The notes beneath the pieces are model-generated. The model had not been told where the DNA came from and did not search any database. It was given only the letters and a program-made list of their open reading frames with translations. This document shows positions 48,909-62,202 of a stretch of DNA of 64,000 bases, one piece after another (within the stretch, counting starts at the first letter, position 1; each line of letters begins with the position of its first letter). The translations under genes and the position numbers were made by a program. This stretch comes from Nannobrachium achirus (lineage: Eukaryota > Chordata > Actinopteri > Myctophiformes > Myctophidae): the NCBI GenBank assembly GCA_963921795.1, contig OY997643.1, positions 13,833,043-13,897,042 of the forward strand. Reading direction: 5' to 3'.

Positions 48909-49555
48909 ATCATGTGTACCGATTTTTGTGACATTTGAAGAAAATATGTAGGAAAAGGAGCAAAAAGTGTGTTTTGGAGAAAATTCAAGATGGCGGCAAA
49001 TCTATCATGGCGCAAATGGGCGTGGCCTATATGGGGAGATGCGTCATGACCCAAGGAATCCAGGGAAAAAATATTTTTAATTTTCCGACCTACGGTTCAA
49101 GAGTTACAGGCCAAAACGTAAAGTGGGGTGTTATGGCGCCACCATGCGGCCAAATTACACAATTATTTTTTATTTAATCCTTGAAATCATTATGAACCTC
49201 CTCTCCAAGTCTTGAAACTCTAGCCCCTATGGTTTGCGAGAGACAAATAATTGAATGTGAGTTTTTGCGATTCCCATTATAAGTCAATGGGGAAAATTAA
49301 TTCACTAATAAATTAATATCAATTAAACTATAGAACCTTTCTCTTAGAAAAGTAATAGCCCACGATTCCCGAGTAAGCCGTTCGATTTGACATATGGCGC
49401 GAGTGTGTGGTGGCAAAACTGTGGGACTAGTGGCGTGCCGAAGTTTAGGAAGTTCAGGCTACATACAGACACACACACAGACAGACAGACAGACAGACAC
49501 ACAGACAGACCCACACGGCCACGTATAGGGAGCCTGTGCTTCACACAGCTCCAAA
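48788..49555 (+). mobile_element. LINE 3' end with internal (GT)n, copy 1
   Basis: Follows the LINE coding fragment. It contains AAAATCACACCCGTGTGAAG, a GT run (48816-48907), a unique-looking body (GGCGTGGCCTATATGGGGAG) and a CAGA-rich end near 49500. A nearly identical copy is at 55263-55785, so I read it as the element's 3' untranslated end. Confidence 0.55.
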
Positions 49556-49599
49556 AAAATGGTTAAAAAAAATGGTTAGTTGACAATCAAACCTGTGAC

Positions 49600-49703
49600 C
49601 ATGTATAGTCTTAACTCATTGCATGCCAGGCCCGATAGTCCCGAGATTATTTTAATGTCTTTCCCTGCCAGGCCCGATAGTCCCGAGAATTTCCGCCATT
49701 TTG

Positions 49704-49735
<32 letters not shown>

Positions 49736-50340
49736 TTTTTCAAAAAAAATTTGGGACCCCAAAAAATGTAGTAGGCATGATAGAAATCGCGAAATTGCAT
49801 GTTTAACCCCCATAGCAACCCCATCTATCAAACATGGCAGCCATCTTTGTTTACATTTTAGGAAAACATAATGGCTTGTATCTCATGAATGCCTGAACGG
49901 ATTTCCATTCGGATTTTTTTGTTTGAAAGCTGTGAGCAATGTGGACACACGTGGTGCATTATCTAGGCATGGGTGTGCATGATCCGTGCACTATGAATTA
50001 CATGGAAGTCTATGGAGACCAGAGGCACCATAGAGTACGAAGGTATTGTTAAATGGCGGGGAATGTGAGTACAGCTCATGTATGTATATTTTTAACTATC
50101 CTTTTTCTAATACTGTTGGTAGGCTAATATGTGTTGTTTTAGTTTTTTTGGTTACAGGAGAAATAGTATTTGTATGTATGTTTTTAAACGCCCTCTCCGA
50201 ATGTAGGGTTACTGTTTGTTGGTATGTGTTGTTTTGTCTTCATGTGGGGACTACGGACGAAATTTAGCATTCTTGCTGTATTTACATTGCTTTTATGTAG
50301 TGTTCATTAATATGCATTGTCCCGTCTAAATAAACAAATG
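49600..50340. repeat. Dispersed repeat with CCCGATAGTCCCGAG motif
   Basis: GGCCCGATAGTCCCGAGA occurs twice at 49630-49690, followed by an A run (49705-49731). An inverted relative with CTCGGGACTATCGGGCC lies at 46938-47012. Family not known. Confidence 0.45.
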
Positions 50341-50601
50341 AAGTAAAGTAAAGTAAAGTATGCTATGACATATCTATGCCGTTTGACATTTTTGGGCAAG
50401 GTTTCAGCCCGATCATCGTCTTTGATTAATAAAATGTAAGTATAAAAAATAATATGTGGCCTACTGGCAGTGTGCACAAGGAATTGGCAGTGCAGCGGTT
50501 TGCCAGATTAGCCTTGGACAAACACGTGCACACAGACAGACACAGAGCGAGCCTTTTACAGATGGCTCCTACTGCAGAAGAGCCGTGCCGTATTACATCA
50601 A

Positions 50602-51046
50602 GGACAACTTTGTTCTTTTACAACAAGGGTTCATATTTTAGATTGTAATTAGAGAAAATAAATGATATGTGTTAACATGTTTTCATTTACTGCTTTCTAT
50701 TGTTTTAGTGATTTTAGTATTTTGATTTCAGTGGGTGGGGGGCCTGGGGGCATGCGTACAAGTGGCTAAATATGTCTTTTTAGACACAATAAGCCGGTGA
50801 TTTCTTTGTTACTATTTACACCAGCCCCCATAAGTCACATCTGCCCATGAAAGATTGCGGTGCATCTTGGGAATGGGCTTATTGTGTCTAAAAAGACATA
50901 TTTAGCCACTTGCATGCAAATCAAAATAGTTAAAATCACTAAAACAATAGAAAGAAGTAAATGAAAACATTTTAACACTCATCATTTATTTTCTCTAATG
51001 ACTATCTAAAATATGAACCCTTGTTGTAAAAAAAAACAAAGTTGTC
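50602..51046. mobile_element. Palindromic MITE (GACAACTTTGTT ends), copy 1
   Basis: Left GACAACTTTGTTCTTTTAC and AACAAGGGTTCATATTTTAG are mirrored at the right end. The centre holds GACACAATAAGCC and complements. Confidence 0.65.
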
Positions 51047-51687
51047 TTTTCTTTTTTTCTTCTTTTTTAACAATATGTTTATTTAGTTTTTTGGACGAAC
51101 AAGACAACATTTACTTGACAATAAAAAGGACTGCTTACAGACAAGACATGAAAATAAAAAGAAAAGGAGAAAGAATACAACACCATACAAAACCCAAACA
51201 AAATACCTGACATTGACACAACACATAAAAATATTAAATAATTGTGATACAAAGAGCACATACAAAGTTGTCTTTTAAGGGAGAAGGTGAATGTATAAAG
51301 CCAACCCAGACCCTGCACATCTCCTCATGTCTGCCAGACAGTGAGAAATAAAACCTAAGCAGACCCTGACCAAGCTGCCCAAAATGTCTATCAGTACCTC
51401 AAATAGGAACACAGAAGGTGCACACAAAATAATACTTAAAAACTCGAGTAACAAAAGGACTGCTGCATAGTAGAGCGCTCACATTCACACCGACAGACAG
51501 ACAGACAGCAGGAGAACGGCTGAATAATAATACTAATAACGAATTTCATTACTTTACATTTGAACAATTCTCGAAGTGCTACAACAAACATTTGCATAAA
51601 AAGACATCACACCACAGTGGAAAAAGAAAACACAACCATTGTGTTTTTAGCATCAGATGCCACTCTCATCACCTGTGTCTATATGCT

Positions 51688-51703
51688 TCTCTCTCTCTCT
51701 ATC

Positions 51704-51784
<81 letters not shown>

Positions 51785-51989
51785 ACTGCTGTGATTAAAG
51801 GGGTGGAAAACACACACATTTGTATGCTCATTATTCATACACACACAAACACACATTGTTTGTTAGGTAAAGTCAAACAGCATCACTAGACAGCAGGAGA
51901 CTTTCTAATTACAGTTGAGTGACAGCTTGACTACATTTGCACATAATGTACACATAGCGTAGACACACACACACGCGCGCAGTCGCGCG

Positions 51990-52065
<76 letters not shown>
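51688..52065. repeat. (CT)n, (CG)n and (CA)n microsatellites
   Basis: CT run 51688-51780, then an alternating CGCGCG patch (51973-51998) leading into CA to 52065. Alternating purine-pyrimidine DNA of this kind can adopt Z-form. Confidence 0.93.
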
Positions 52066-52071
<6 letters not shown>

Positions 52072-52269
52072 CTTAATGTCCCACCGAATGTATCAACATT
52101 GCTTTCTTTACAAAGAGACTGAATTTGCACAAGTCAAGATAACAGGTTTCAAATAAATAACATTATGATCTCCCCATTCCCCAAACTTTAATGTTATTTA
52201 AAGTATTCATAATAATTCATTCAGGTTGGTGCCACCCACCACTGACACCCTGAACAAACTAGTTCCTAC

Positions 52270-52658
52270 TGCAAGAGGTCTTCAACAGGGGAACCCTAGG
52301 GGGTCACCAGAGTTACTACAGGGGGTCCTCCAAATCTTTGAGTGAGAAACTTTTTATCTTCTTTTTTTAAATTAACCACTTGAACCCTTGCGTTCAGAAC
52401 TTTAGCTGAAAATAGCAGATCTACAAGCTCACATGCCTCTGCAAGCTTGTAGATTTTCTGCAAAGAGTTTTGGTGTAGAGGGGAAAAAGAGCAGACTAAG
52501 TACAGAGTGAAAGGTCAAGTTTATTAAGTTCAAGAGGTTAAATATCTGGTTAAATATCTGAAAACACAAATTGACATGAATCCAAAATACACTGATGACT
52601 GTGCTGTCAAACAATGAAACTATATGGAATCTATGAAAAGGTTGTGGGGGTCCCTGCT

Positions 52659-52694
<36 letters not shown>

Positions 52695-52728
52695 TAAGGG
52701 GTCCTTGGCCTGAAATCGTTGAAGACCC
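52270..52728. mobile_element. Short relative of the CAGGGGTCTTCAAC element
   Basis: AGAGGTCTTCAACAGGGG at the left and CGTTGAAGACCCCTG at the right, with a worn hairpin at 52408-52455 and a CT run at 52664-52691. Both flanks resemble AACTAGTYCCTACWGC, a duplication longer than hAT elements normally make. Confidence 0.6.
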
Positions 52729-52760
52729 CTGAACTAGTCCCTACAGCACTAACATCAGCT

Positions 52761-52891
<131 letters not shown>

Positions 52892-53250
52892 CCATCACTG
52901 AGTGTAGCCTACTCTCCACGTCCATCAGTGTAACACCACTCCCCCCTAGTGGGCAAGCACGCCATAGCAGAGGTAGGGAACACAACAGATCAATGGGGAA
53001 AAGAAACACTGTCTTGATGCCGAAAATGCAGCCATGTATGTATGTATGTATGCTGTGACTGTCCGTTGCATATGAATTAAAGGTACCAGAAAGACTACTT
53101 ACTTTCTCCCTTTATTAAAAAGAAACACTAAAAGACATGTTCCTATAGGAAGGCCAATTAGCCTAAGTTAAACTAGTCGAATGGCTGCGATATTATCTGT
53201 TGCTGCGTGTGTAGGCCTACCTACTTAATCTCACCCAATTATAATGCTTG

Positions 53251-53467
53251 GAGTCAGATATTGTCCTCTTCATATCCATTTGAAGGTTCAGGCAGAAAAC
53301 CTGTGTTTAGTAACATATCTCCACTTTTCGACGAGTTGCACACGGACAAGGACAACATTCTCTCTTCTCTGTCAGTGACTGACTGGCCCGAGATGATTGC
53401 TGCACTGAACTGTCTGAACATAATGAAAGAAAGTTCCTTTGGGAAGCGCAATCGTTTAGGATGCTAG
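53251..53467 (+). other. Short ORF with protein-like composition, not recognised
   Basis: Plus-strand frame reading SSSYPFEGSGRKPVFSNISP, then LFDELHTDKDNILSSLSV, then TDWPEMIAALNCLNIMKESS and a stop at 53465-53467. It has no low-complexity bias, unlike most frames here, and is followed at about 53560 by a T run. It could be a worn transposase or host-gene fragment. Confidence 0.25.
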
Positions 53468-53776
53468 CTGGCACAAACCAGAGCCCTATATTGGAGAGTC
53501 GCGCCAACTCTGTTCACTTCATTGGGCCAGGTTCTGGTCTTCTACATGTAACCGGTGTAGTTTTTTTTTTTTTTTTTTTATCTCTCTGTGTTGTGTGAAG
53601 TAGTGACAGACCCAGAACTGTCTTTGGAGCCAACACTCCTTTTAATTCTGACTGAAACAGAGAAAATGCACGTCTCCAAGTTAGTGGCTTTAGTGCAGCT
53701 GCAGCATGGACAAGCATGGACTCCAGTCCAGCATCCTTTCTCATTCAATGCGGAAGTACAGAAAGAGGTGGAGGTG

Positions 53777-54141
53777 TGCCAGGGGCGTTATTTGGAATTG
53801 CACATGCGTTCTGGGCGGAGGCGCTGATTATTGTCCACGACATTGCAAGCGGCGCGAAGGCCAGCGGACCTTGGTCCTGCTCTTCGCCCCCGAGCGCCGC
53901 AGGCGCGAGTGGCCGCGAAGAGCGGGCCAGGGCCGCGAGTTACGAAGCCGTGGTGAATGCAATCGTTCTATTTATGCCCAGGCCGTAAGGCCTGGGCAAG
54001 CGCACGATAAACGCACCGCGCACCTCTGTGCGGTCCAAGCGGACAAAAAGGAGCGCTCCCTAGCGCCAGTTCAGCCAATCAAAAGCTTCCATGGGCGGGG
54101 TTTGCCCAGAAATCGTGTGCAATTCCAAATAACGCGTGGCA
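53777..54141. mobile_element. CpG-rich DNA element with TTATTTGGAATTGCAC ends
   Basis: CCAGGGGCGTTATTTGGAAT at the left and ATTCCAAATAACGCGTGG at the right. The interior is strongly CpG-rich with small palindromes (GCCCAGGCCGTAAGGCCTGG). Its composition contrasts with the AT-rich surroundings. No clear target duplication. Confidence 0.6.
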
Positions 54142-54173
54142 GGGCATTTATACAGGGGGCAGTAGGAGGGGAC

Positions 54174-54492
54174 TTAAAGCAGTAGTTCACCCCCAAAATG
54201 ACTTTTTTTCTATTGATTAGATATGCCATGGAGATTTGAGTTAAATTATACTTTTTGTTTTTTGTCGCATTCCTAAGACAAAAATGTGATTACAATGAAT
54301 TTACGCCCATTGATTCCGGATGGGGACCCAAATGCCTTCGGGTCCGCATCCGGAATCAATGCCGGTAAATTTACTAAAATCAATGTTTTGTCTTAAGAAT
54401 GCGACAAATACAAAAAGATATTATTGAACTCAAGTCTCTATGGCGTGAGTAATCAATAGAACATTTTTCATTTTTGGGGTGAACTCCTTTAA
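54174..54492. mobile_element. TTAA-bounded palindromic MITE, copy 4
   Basis: TTAAAGCAGTAGTTCACCCC at the left and GGGGTGAACTCCTTTAA at the right, more worn than the others. It lies just beyond the CpG-rich element 53777-54141. A fifth, half copy (right end only) is at 9287-9321. Confidence 0.7.
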
Positions 54493-55262
54493 AGGAGCTG
54501 TGACCACTAATACACTATATACATAATGGAGAATAGTTAGGTATAAGCACTTATTTGTGTAATAATTTGTGTAATTATACCGACTTCTAATGGCAATTAG
54601 AGAGTGACAATTAAGCGCAAACCACTGTCATTCAATGTTATATGAGTTTAAAAAAAAAGGATCTCAATGTAAATAAGACATGTTCTTTCCTGAGCTTCTC
54701 CTTTAGTTGACTGTATTAAACTGTACTTTTTCCTAAGCTAACTTCTCATAAATACTTCAATCAATCAAAGTCGATGAGGGAAAGGTGACATTTCGAGTTC
54801 CATGAACCACGTGACCGGCACTGTTTCTGACCCTGCATTGTCAGACCTCTCTAATACAAGGCTTTGGCACAAAGGCATGGGGTACACAAATTGACAGGTG
54901 TGATTAATTACCCCACAACAATTGCAACGCAGCTGTCAATTTGTGTTCCCCGTAGCCTATGTTTGTGCAACCTAAACTGTTCCCAAAGGAAGTTTTTCAG
55001 ATGTTCAGTCCAACAGTCATTTCAGGTCGGCCCTCAGTAGCTGACATAGAATGGTGCAACAATTGCAAATAGATTTCCGCAAGTTCACACACAAAATGCA
55101 GCATAAGAGGCTGTGCATGAAGCTCTAGTAGTAGTTACCTGGCTGGTCCTCAAGGACCTGGATTCAAATCTGACACCCAAAGTTGTCTCACGTCTCTCCT
55201 CTTTCTCTGCCCTGGCCTGGCCTGGGTTGATCCTGTCTCTCTACACTGACCTATCTGAATTT

Positions 55263-55289
55263 AAAAAATCACACCCGTGTGAAGTGGAG

Positions 55290-55383
<94 letters not shown>

Positions 55384-55785
55384 ATCATGTGTACCGATTT
55401 TTGTGACATTTGAAGAAAATATGTAGGAAAAGGAGCAAAAAGTGTGTTTTGGAGAAAATTCAAGATGGCGGAAAATCTATCATGGCGCAAATGGGCGTGG
55501 CCTATATGGGGAGATGCGTCATGACCCAAGGAATCCAGGGAAAAAATATTTTTAATTTTCCGACCTACGGTTCAAGAGTTACAGGCCAAAACGTAAAGTG
55601 GGGTGTTATGGCGCGATTTGACATATGGCGCGAGTGTGTGGTGGCAAAACTGTGGGACTAGTAGCGTGCCGAAGTTTAGGAAGTTCAGGCTACATACAGA
55701 CACACAGACAGACACACAGACAGACACACAGACAGACCCACACGGCCACGTATAGGGAGCCTGTGCTTCACACAGCTCCAAAAAT
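55263..55785 (+). mobile_element. LINE 3' end with internal (GT)n, copy 2, internally deleted
   Basis: Nearly identical to 48788-49555 over both flanks of the GT run, apart from run length and scattered bases. It lacks about 240 bp corresponding to roughly 49139-49380, leaving ATGGCGCGATTTGACATATG at the junction. The preceding codons (EFKKSHPCEVEL) echo copy 1. Confidence 0.6.
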
Positions 55786-55988
55786 AGCATGAAATGCAAC
55801 CAAACATGCACATGCACACACGCTGTGCTTGTGCAATCCGTTTGCCTTAGTTTCTATCCTATCCGTTTGACCTTTCTATCATAAATAGTCACAGTAGTAT
55901 GACAAAATTGTGTCTGTCAATAACTGACCCATGTTGCACCATATGTCAGATCTATATGACTTTCTATGGCCTTGAGTTGTGATTTGGT

Positions 55989-56322
55989 CAGGGACGTGCA
56001 GAGAATGTTAGAGAGGCAGGGGCTGAAAATTCTAAAAGGGCCTTTTGGTTAAAATATCGAAAATAGCAGACCTCCAAGCTCACAACGCGCCACGCTGCGA
56101 CGCGTTGTGAGCTTGGAGGTCGGCTATTTTTGGAGAGTTCAGGAGAGTTTGGACAACGCAATTCTCTTGAATGCTGCCTTCAGGTATGGCATGGAAAGAG
56201 GTAATTTGCATTTCTTTCACCACAGTAAAAACTGCATTCATGGTCTAGGGGGGGGCACTTTTTACAGACAGATAAAAGGGCAGGGGCTCAAGCCCCCTTT
56301 GATGTCTGTGTGCAAGTGCCTG
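55989..56322. mobile_element. hAT-like MITE (CAGGGACGTGCA family)
   Basis: CAGGGACGTGCAGAGAATG to GTGTGCAAGTGCCTG, with GATTTGGT/GATTTGAT duplications (7 of 8). The hairpin at about 56055-56135 uses the CCTCCAAGCTC arm variant. Other copies are at 23868, 32610, 59563 and 60862. Confidence 0.82.
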
Positions 56323-56390
56323 GATTTGATGATGATATGAGTGTATTGAAGCATTGCAGACAGTTATACATACATACAATATACATACAT

Positions 56391-56446
56391 AGGCTACATA
56401 CATACTGTACATACATACATACATACATACATACATACATACATAC
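56391..56446. repeat. (CATA)n microsatellite
   Basis: Tetramer run just before the TAGGGCATTCACG element at 56448. Confidence 0.93.
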
Positions 56447-56447
56447 T

Positions 56448-56660
56448 AGGGCATTCACGAATAGTGATGTTTTAGTATTCGAATTATTCGACCTCAAAGT
56501 ATTCGAATAGTCGAATATTCGACAGGACTGGCCAAACTGTCAAATATTAAGTAAGCAAGAGGCGAACATTGTGAAAATAGCAGATCTACATGCTCACAAC
56601 GCCTCGCGTTGCGAGGCGTTGTGAGCATGTAGATCTGCTATTTTACTGATACCGCTGGGG
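56448..56660. mobile_element. Left part of a TAGGGCATTCACGAATA element with intact hairpin
   Basis: TAGGGCATTCACGAATAG and repeated TATTCGAATA resemble the left end of the element at 19898. A perfect-looking hairpin follows (56570-56645, arms AGATCTACATGCTC and complement). No right end is seen. Confidence 0.55.
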
Positions 56661-56800
56661 AAACAAATCGCAAAATAGCATCAACTGGCCGCGTTCCAGA
56701 GCCCTGCTTCTGTTTGGTCTCATACTGCCATAAAAGCTTGACTGTGCCGTCCCTTGATGGGCCATTATTTGGTTTGTAAAATCTGAAATACATGCACAAC

Positions 56801-57296
56801 CAGGGGCGTCACAAGGGGGGGAAAAGTGGAACTGAGTTACTATAGGGCCCAAGGTGGAGGGTCCTTCATTATTTTATACTTTAGCTATTGCAAAATAGCA
56901 GATCTACAAGCTCACAGCGTGGCACCGAGTGCTTGTAGTTGTGCTATTTTTTGAAAAAAGTCATGAAAATGTGTGCAAATCTTTGAATATATGTATTTTT
57001 TTAAGCGAACATTTGTAACTCAAATGTTTCTACTGGGGGGTCCCTGGAACGAAATATTTTGAGATGGGAAACATAGGTTTTTCAAAAAACCTTAGAAGGA
57101 TTTGAAATATTCAAAGACTTGCGCAAATCTTGCACTCGGTGCCGCGCTGTGAGCTTGTATATCTGCTAGTTTTCAATAGTTAAAGCACAAAATAACGTCT
57201 AATTGGGTTAAACCCCCTCCCCCTATGAAGAACAATCATGTGGGGCCCGCAGTGAATCCTTGTACCCAGGGCCCAGAATTTGGTGCGACACCCCTG
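56801..57296. mobile_element. hAT-like MITE of the CAGGGGCGTC family
   Basis: CAGGGGCGTCACAAGG to GTGCGACACCCCTG, with a perfect TGCACAAC duplication (56793-56800, 57297-57304). The hairpins at 56890-56955 and 57130-57180 are worn. Confidence 0.85.
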
Positions 57297-57605
57297 TGCA
57301 CAACACGGGCTGTTGGGATGAACGCAATGTTAACTTGTAATGGGAAATAAAAGGGTATTCTGGGTAAACGGGGATAGCTGAACATCGCTGGCCCGTTTGT
57401 CAATGCTTTTTCATGGCAAGTAGCCAAGGCTTAAAGTTGTTAGATAAGTTCCTAGATGATATCATGCATTATAGCTTGTATATCATTTATATATATTTCA
57501 TCACCACATAATCATTGGCATATCAAAGCATTGACATGAGCAACTCATAATATTTTTATCTTGCTGATGATCGGTCAACCCGAACCTTGCTTTCTGCAAC
57601 TGCAG

Positions 57606-57677
57606 CTGTTATGTGAGCTACGAGAGAGAGGAGTGCAAGGAAGACTGCAAACTCACATATCCACGTTGGCAAGAAAG
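57606..57677 (+). CDS. Candidate 72-nt exon, cysteine-containing, product not recognised
   Basis: CTTTCTGCAACTGCAG precedes the segment and AAAG/GTAGCT follows it. In one frame (phase 2-2) it reads CYVSYEREECKEDCKLTYPR then WQE, a C-x8-C-x3-C spacing in balanced codons. A second open frame (phase 0-0) reads LLCELRERGVQGRLQTHIST. The first looks more like coding sequence. The spacing loosely recalls the cysteine knots of RECK, but that is too weak to name it. The flanks are repeat-poor for about 250 nt on the left. Confidence 0.33.
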
Positions 57678-57826
57678 GTAGCTTACAGTACTGTATATGT
57701 GTGATCATAGCAAGATTTGTTGCAAGGATTAAAAAATAAATAAAGTCACCGACGGAGTGTGGAAATCTATAAATAATGCTAACTTGTCAACAGTGGTTTA
57801 AATGTGTGTTAATAGGTAATGGTTAG

Positions 57827-58170
57827 GACAACTTCGTTTTTTTACAACAAGGGTTCATATTTTAGATTATATGAGTGAAAATATGAGTGTTAAAATGTTT
57901 TAATTTACTGCTTTCCATTGTTTTAGCGATTTTAGTATTTTGGTTTCTGTGGGTGGGGGCATGCGTACAAGTGGCTAAATATGTCTTTTTAGACACAATG
58001 AGCTGGAAATTTCTTTGTTACTATTTACACCACCCATGAAATATTGCGGTGCATCTTGGGAATGGGCTTATTTTGTCTAAAAATACATAATTAGCCACTT
58101 GCATGGGCATGCATGCAAATCAAAATCGTTAAAATCACTAAAACGTGGAAAGAAGTAAATGAAAATATAT
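57827..58170. mobile_element. Palindromic MITE (GACAACTTTGTT ends), copy 2, right end lost
   Basis: Same landmarks as 50602-51046 (ACAACAAGGGTTCATATT, GGCTAAATATGTCTTTTTAG) but the terminal right arm is missing. It starts 150 bp after the candidate exon 57606-57677. Confidence 0.6.
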
Positions 58171-58458
58171 TGTACTCAGCTTAAGGGTTGCCATGAGTTC
58201 ATGTTTCAACAATAGGGTCTAAGTCAGTCAATCAGGCCGGCTCCTGCATGGGACCACAAAAATGACACATGAAATGAAAATATATATATGGCTAAATATA
58301 TCTGTAAGCAGCAATTTGTGTGGTAAAAGCATTCTGAACATTGGGATATGCTGTAGATGTCTCTGATTTGATGCAAATGCAGAGGTAGAAAGAGATTTGT
58401 GCTGGGAACAGAGCTGGATGAACTAATAATAATTATGTGGGTGGCTATACATAACTGC

Positions 58459-59050
<592 letters not shown>

Positions 59051-59051
<1 letters not shown>

Positions 59052-59335
59052 TGACATTCAGACTCCAGAGAAGCTTTTGAGAACAATTTGGTCCAGCTTC
59101 GTCGAAAAAAAACCTAGGAATAATGCCAAAGCTGGTTTTGCAGACATCACGTTACCAAAAAGAAGGAAAAAAAAGAAGAAAAAAAAGAAAAACAATTTTG
59201 GCAGAAATGGGTGTGGCCTATATGAAGAGATCTGTCTGCTGGAGTCCAGGAATTTGTGCACGTAAGGTTTTGGAATGTGTGACGCACAACTGGGGAGTTA
59301 CTGGCCAACATGTAACAGTCGTGTCATAGTGGCAT
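59051..59335 (+). repeat. Diverged relative of the LINE 3' end
   Basis: After a long CA run it carries GCAGAAATGGGTGTGGCCTA and GGGAGTTACTGGCC, similar to the body at 48990-49110 but much diverged. Confidence 0.4.
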
Positions 59336-59412
59336 CAACTAATAGGTGATGGGTGGAATATTGTTAGAATTCTTTGTACGTACAAAACCTGAAAAGCTAT
59401 TTCTATTTTCAG

Positions 59413-59490
59413 TGTTTGAGCTCCAGACGCAGAAGAAGAGGATGAGGAAGAAGAAGGATGAGATGATGAGAGACAGCGAGCTGGAGAGAG
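59413..59490 (+). CDS. Candidate 78-nt exon, highly basic, product not recognised
   Basis: TATTTCTATTTTCAG is a good acceptor. The 78 nt have an open phase 1-1 frame, FELQTQKKRMRKKKDEMM followed by RDSELER, ending at a weak GAG/GTGGAT donor. It has charged-helix composition and GAG/AAG-rich sequence. It sits just after a LINE-tail-like segment and just before a hAT-like element at 59563. I recognise no family. Same strand as the candidates at 43376 and 57606, but nothing proves they belong to one gene. Confidence 0.28.
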
Positions 59491-59562
59491 GTGGATACTG
59501 TATGTGGAGCGATCATGAGAGCTTTTGTTTTCAGCACAGTTGAATGGATGAACAGAGACAAG

Positions 59563-59955
59563 CAGGCACGTGCACACATAGACATCAAAGGGGGCTTGAG
59601 CCCCTGCCCTTTTACCTGTCTGTAAAAAGTGCCCTCTCTCCAGACTATGAATGCAGTTTTCACTATGGTGAAAGAAAAGCAAATGCCCCCCTTTCCGTGC
59701 AATAACTGAAGGCAGCGTTCAAGAGAATTGCCTTGTCCAAACTCTCCTGAGCTTGAATGCAGCATCTTATGTTGAACGAATTGCCCTCTCTGTGTAGAAA
59801 TTCATGTCATTACGCCACATCTCCAGTATTGACTTGATTATGCTTAGTTCAGTGTGGTATCAAGTACTGGGTATCGGCTATTTTCGATATTTCCGCCAAA
59901 AGGCCCTTTTAGAAATGTCAGCCCCTGCCTCCCTAACATTCTCTGCATGTCCCTG
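59563..59955. mobile_element. hAT-like MITE (CAGGGACGTGCA family)
   Basis: CAGGCACGTGCACACATAG to CTCTGCATGTCCCTG, with GAGACAAG/AAGACAAG duplications (7 of 8). Internal landmarks are AAGGGGGCTTGAGCCCC and CTCTCCTGAGCTTGAATGC. The hairpin is reduced to one arm. Confidence 0.8.
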
Positions 59956-60418
59956 AAGACAAGGATCACTCACTCTAAAGCCTGATTTACACTTCTTTTA
60001 ACGGGATGCAGCGTGTACGTTGTGAGCTTGGAGATCGGCTGTTTCCGCTATTCGTCGTATAATACGACAAAGTAAACACAGTGGAGCTTAAGTGGTTAAG
60101 CATGAAAGCATTGATTGATCGCGTGTCGTTCCCGTATTAATCAGCATGTCGTGTTTGCACTGTACAGCCTGTACACAGATAGGCTTTACAAGAGACAAAC
60201 ACTGTAAGGAAAGGGAATGCATTTGAATATAAATGAACGCAGGCGCAGCATGACTCCGTCCTAAATATATGCAAGGGACGGTACTGTACGGAATGCAAAA
60301 TCACATATGATAAATGAGCATGCCTCGCATGTGCTTCTGTATTTATGGATTTGGTGTTTGTGGGGTAGTTTAGTATACTGTATTCGTGTGTCCGTGTGTG
60401 TGTGCCTGCGTGTGTCGT

Positions 60419-60449
<31 letters not shown>

Positions 60450-60659
60450 TCACTGGGTTGGTGGGTGCACACACACACACACCCAGGCAGTGCGTGCAGG
60501 TACAGTATAGGTGGAAGTATGTGCGGTGCATGTGCGAGGAGCGCAGAGCCATTAGGAATGCTGCGCGGCAGACCATTTCCTATTCTCTTTCTAAAGGTGG
60601 GGCCGCGGTGTGCATTTTTATCAGCTTTGTTCTCTGACATACTCATTAAAAAGAGCACA

Positions 60660-60661
60660 AC

Positions 60662-60722
<61 letters not shown>

Positions 60723-60813
60723 CGGTCTCCAGATGCACCTAATTCTTCAGGACTTCAGGGACAATGCCCCATCACTCACAACGACGTTGTCCTCCATACA
60801 GTAGGTCTCACTT

Positions 60814-60860
<47 letters not shown>
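60660..60860. repeat. (GTGC)n-(GT)n and (CT)n microsatellites
   Basis: 60660-60723 and 60818-60854, the second adjoining the hAT-like element at 60862. Confidence 0.93.
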
Positions 60861-60861
<1 letters not shown>

Positions 60862-60863
<2 letters not shown>

Positions 60864-61258
60864 GGCATGTGCACACATAGACATCAAAGGGGGCTTGAGC
60901 CCCTGCCCTTTTATCCGTCTGTAAAAAAGTGCCCTACCCAGACCACGAATGCAGTTTTTACTATGGTGAAAAAAATGTAAATGCCCTCTCTTTTCATGCC
61001 ATACCTGAAGGCAGCATTCAAGAGAATTGCCTTGTCCAAACTCTCCTGAACTTGAATGCAGCATCTTATGTTGAAAGAATTGCCCTTTTTGTGTAGAAAT
61101 CCATGCCGTTACGCCACATCTCCAGTACTGCCTTGATTATGCTACCGAAAATAGCGACGCGTTGTGAGTTTGGAGGTCGGCTATTTTCGATATTTCTACC
61201 AAAAGGCCCTTTTAAAAATGTCAACCCCTGCCTCTCTAATATTCTCTGCACGTCCCTG
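60862..61258. mobile_element. hAT-like MITE (CAGGGACGTGCA family)
   Basis: CAGGCATGTGCACACATAG to TCTGCACGTCCCTG. The flanks are CACACACA/CTCACACA, a likely duplication blurred by the neighbouring microsatellites. Half hairpin at 61143-61190. Confidence 0.75.
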
Positions 61259-61262
61259 CTCA

Positions 61263-61816
<554 letters not shown>

Positions 61817-62202
61817 CATAGTATTAACATAGTCTTACATTTGAGAACATAACATTTTATAACAGCAATTTTATAATTTATAATTTTTGAGGGGAATTTC
61901 TAACCACAACCTGGGTGTGCAATAAGTATAATTCAGGCATAGGTCCAACTCTAACCCCAAAATGAATCATCTCCTAATTGTAAACCTATAACGATTTAAC
62001 CATAAAACGACCATTTCTCTTGTGAGGTCCAGGAACACTATTGTCAAACCATATTCTCAAACCATACTTGACCCTCACATAGTAATACAATATAAGCACA
62101 CACACATACAGACAGACACAAACACGCACGCGTGCATGCATGCACGCACGCACAGCCTAGGTATATCAACTCCACTCCTCATCTCCTGTACCACTCACTC
62201 TA

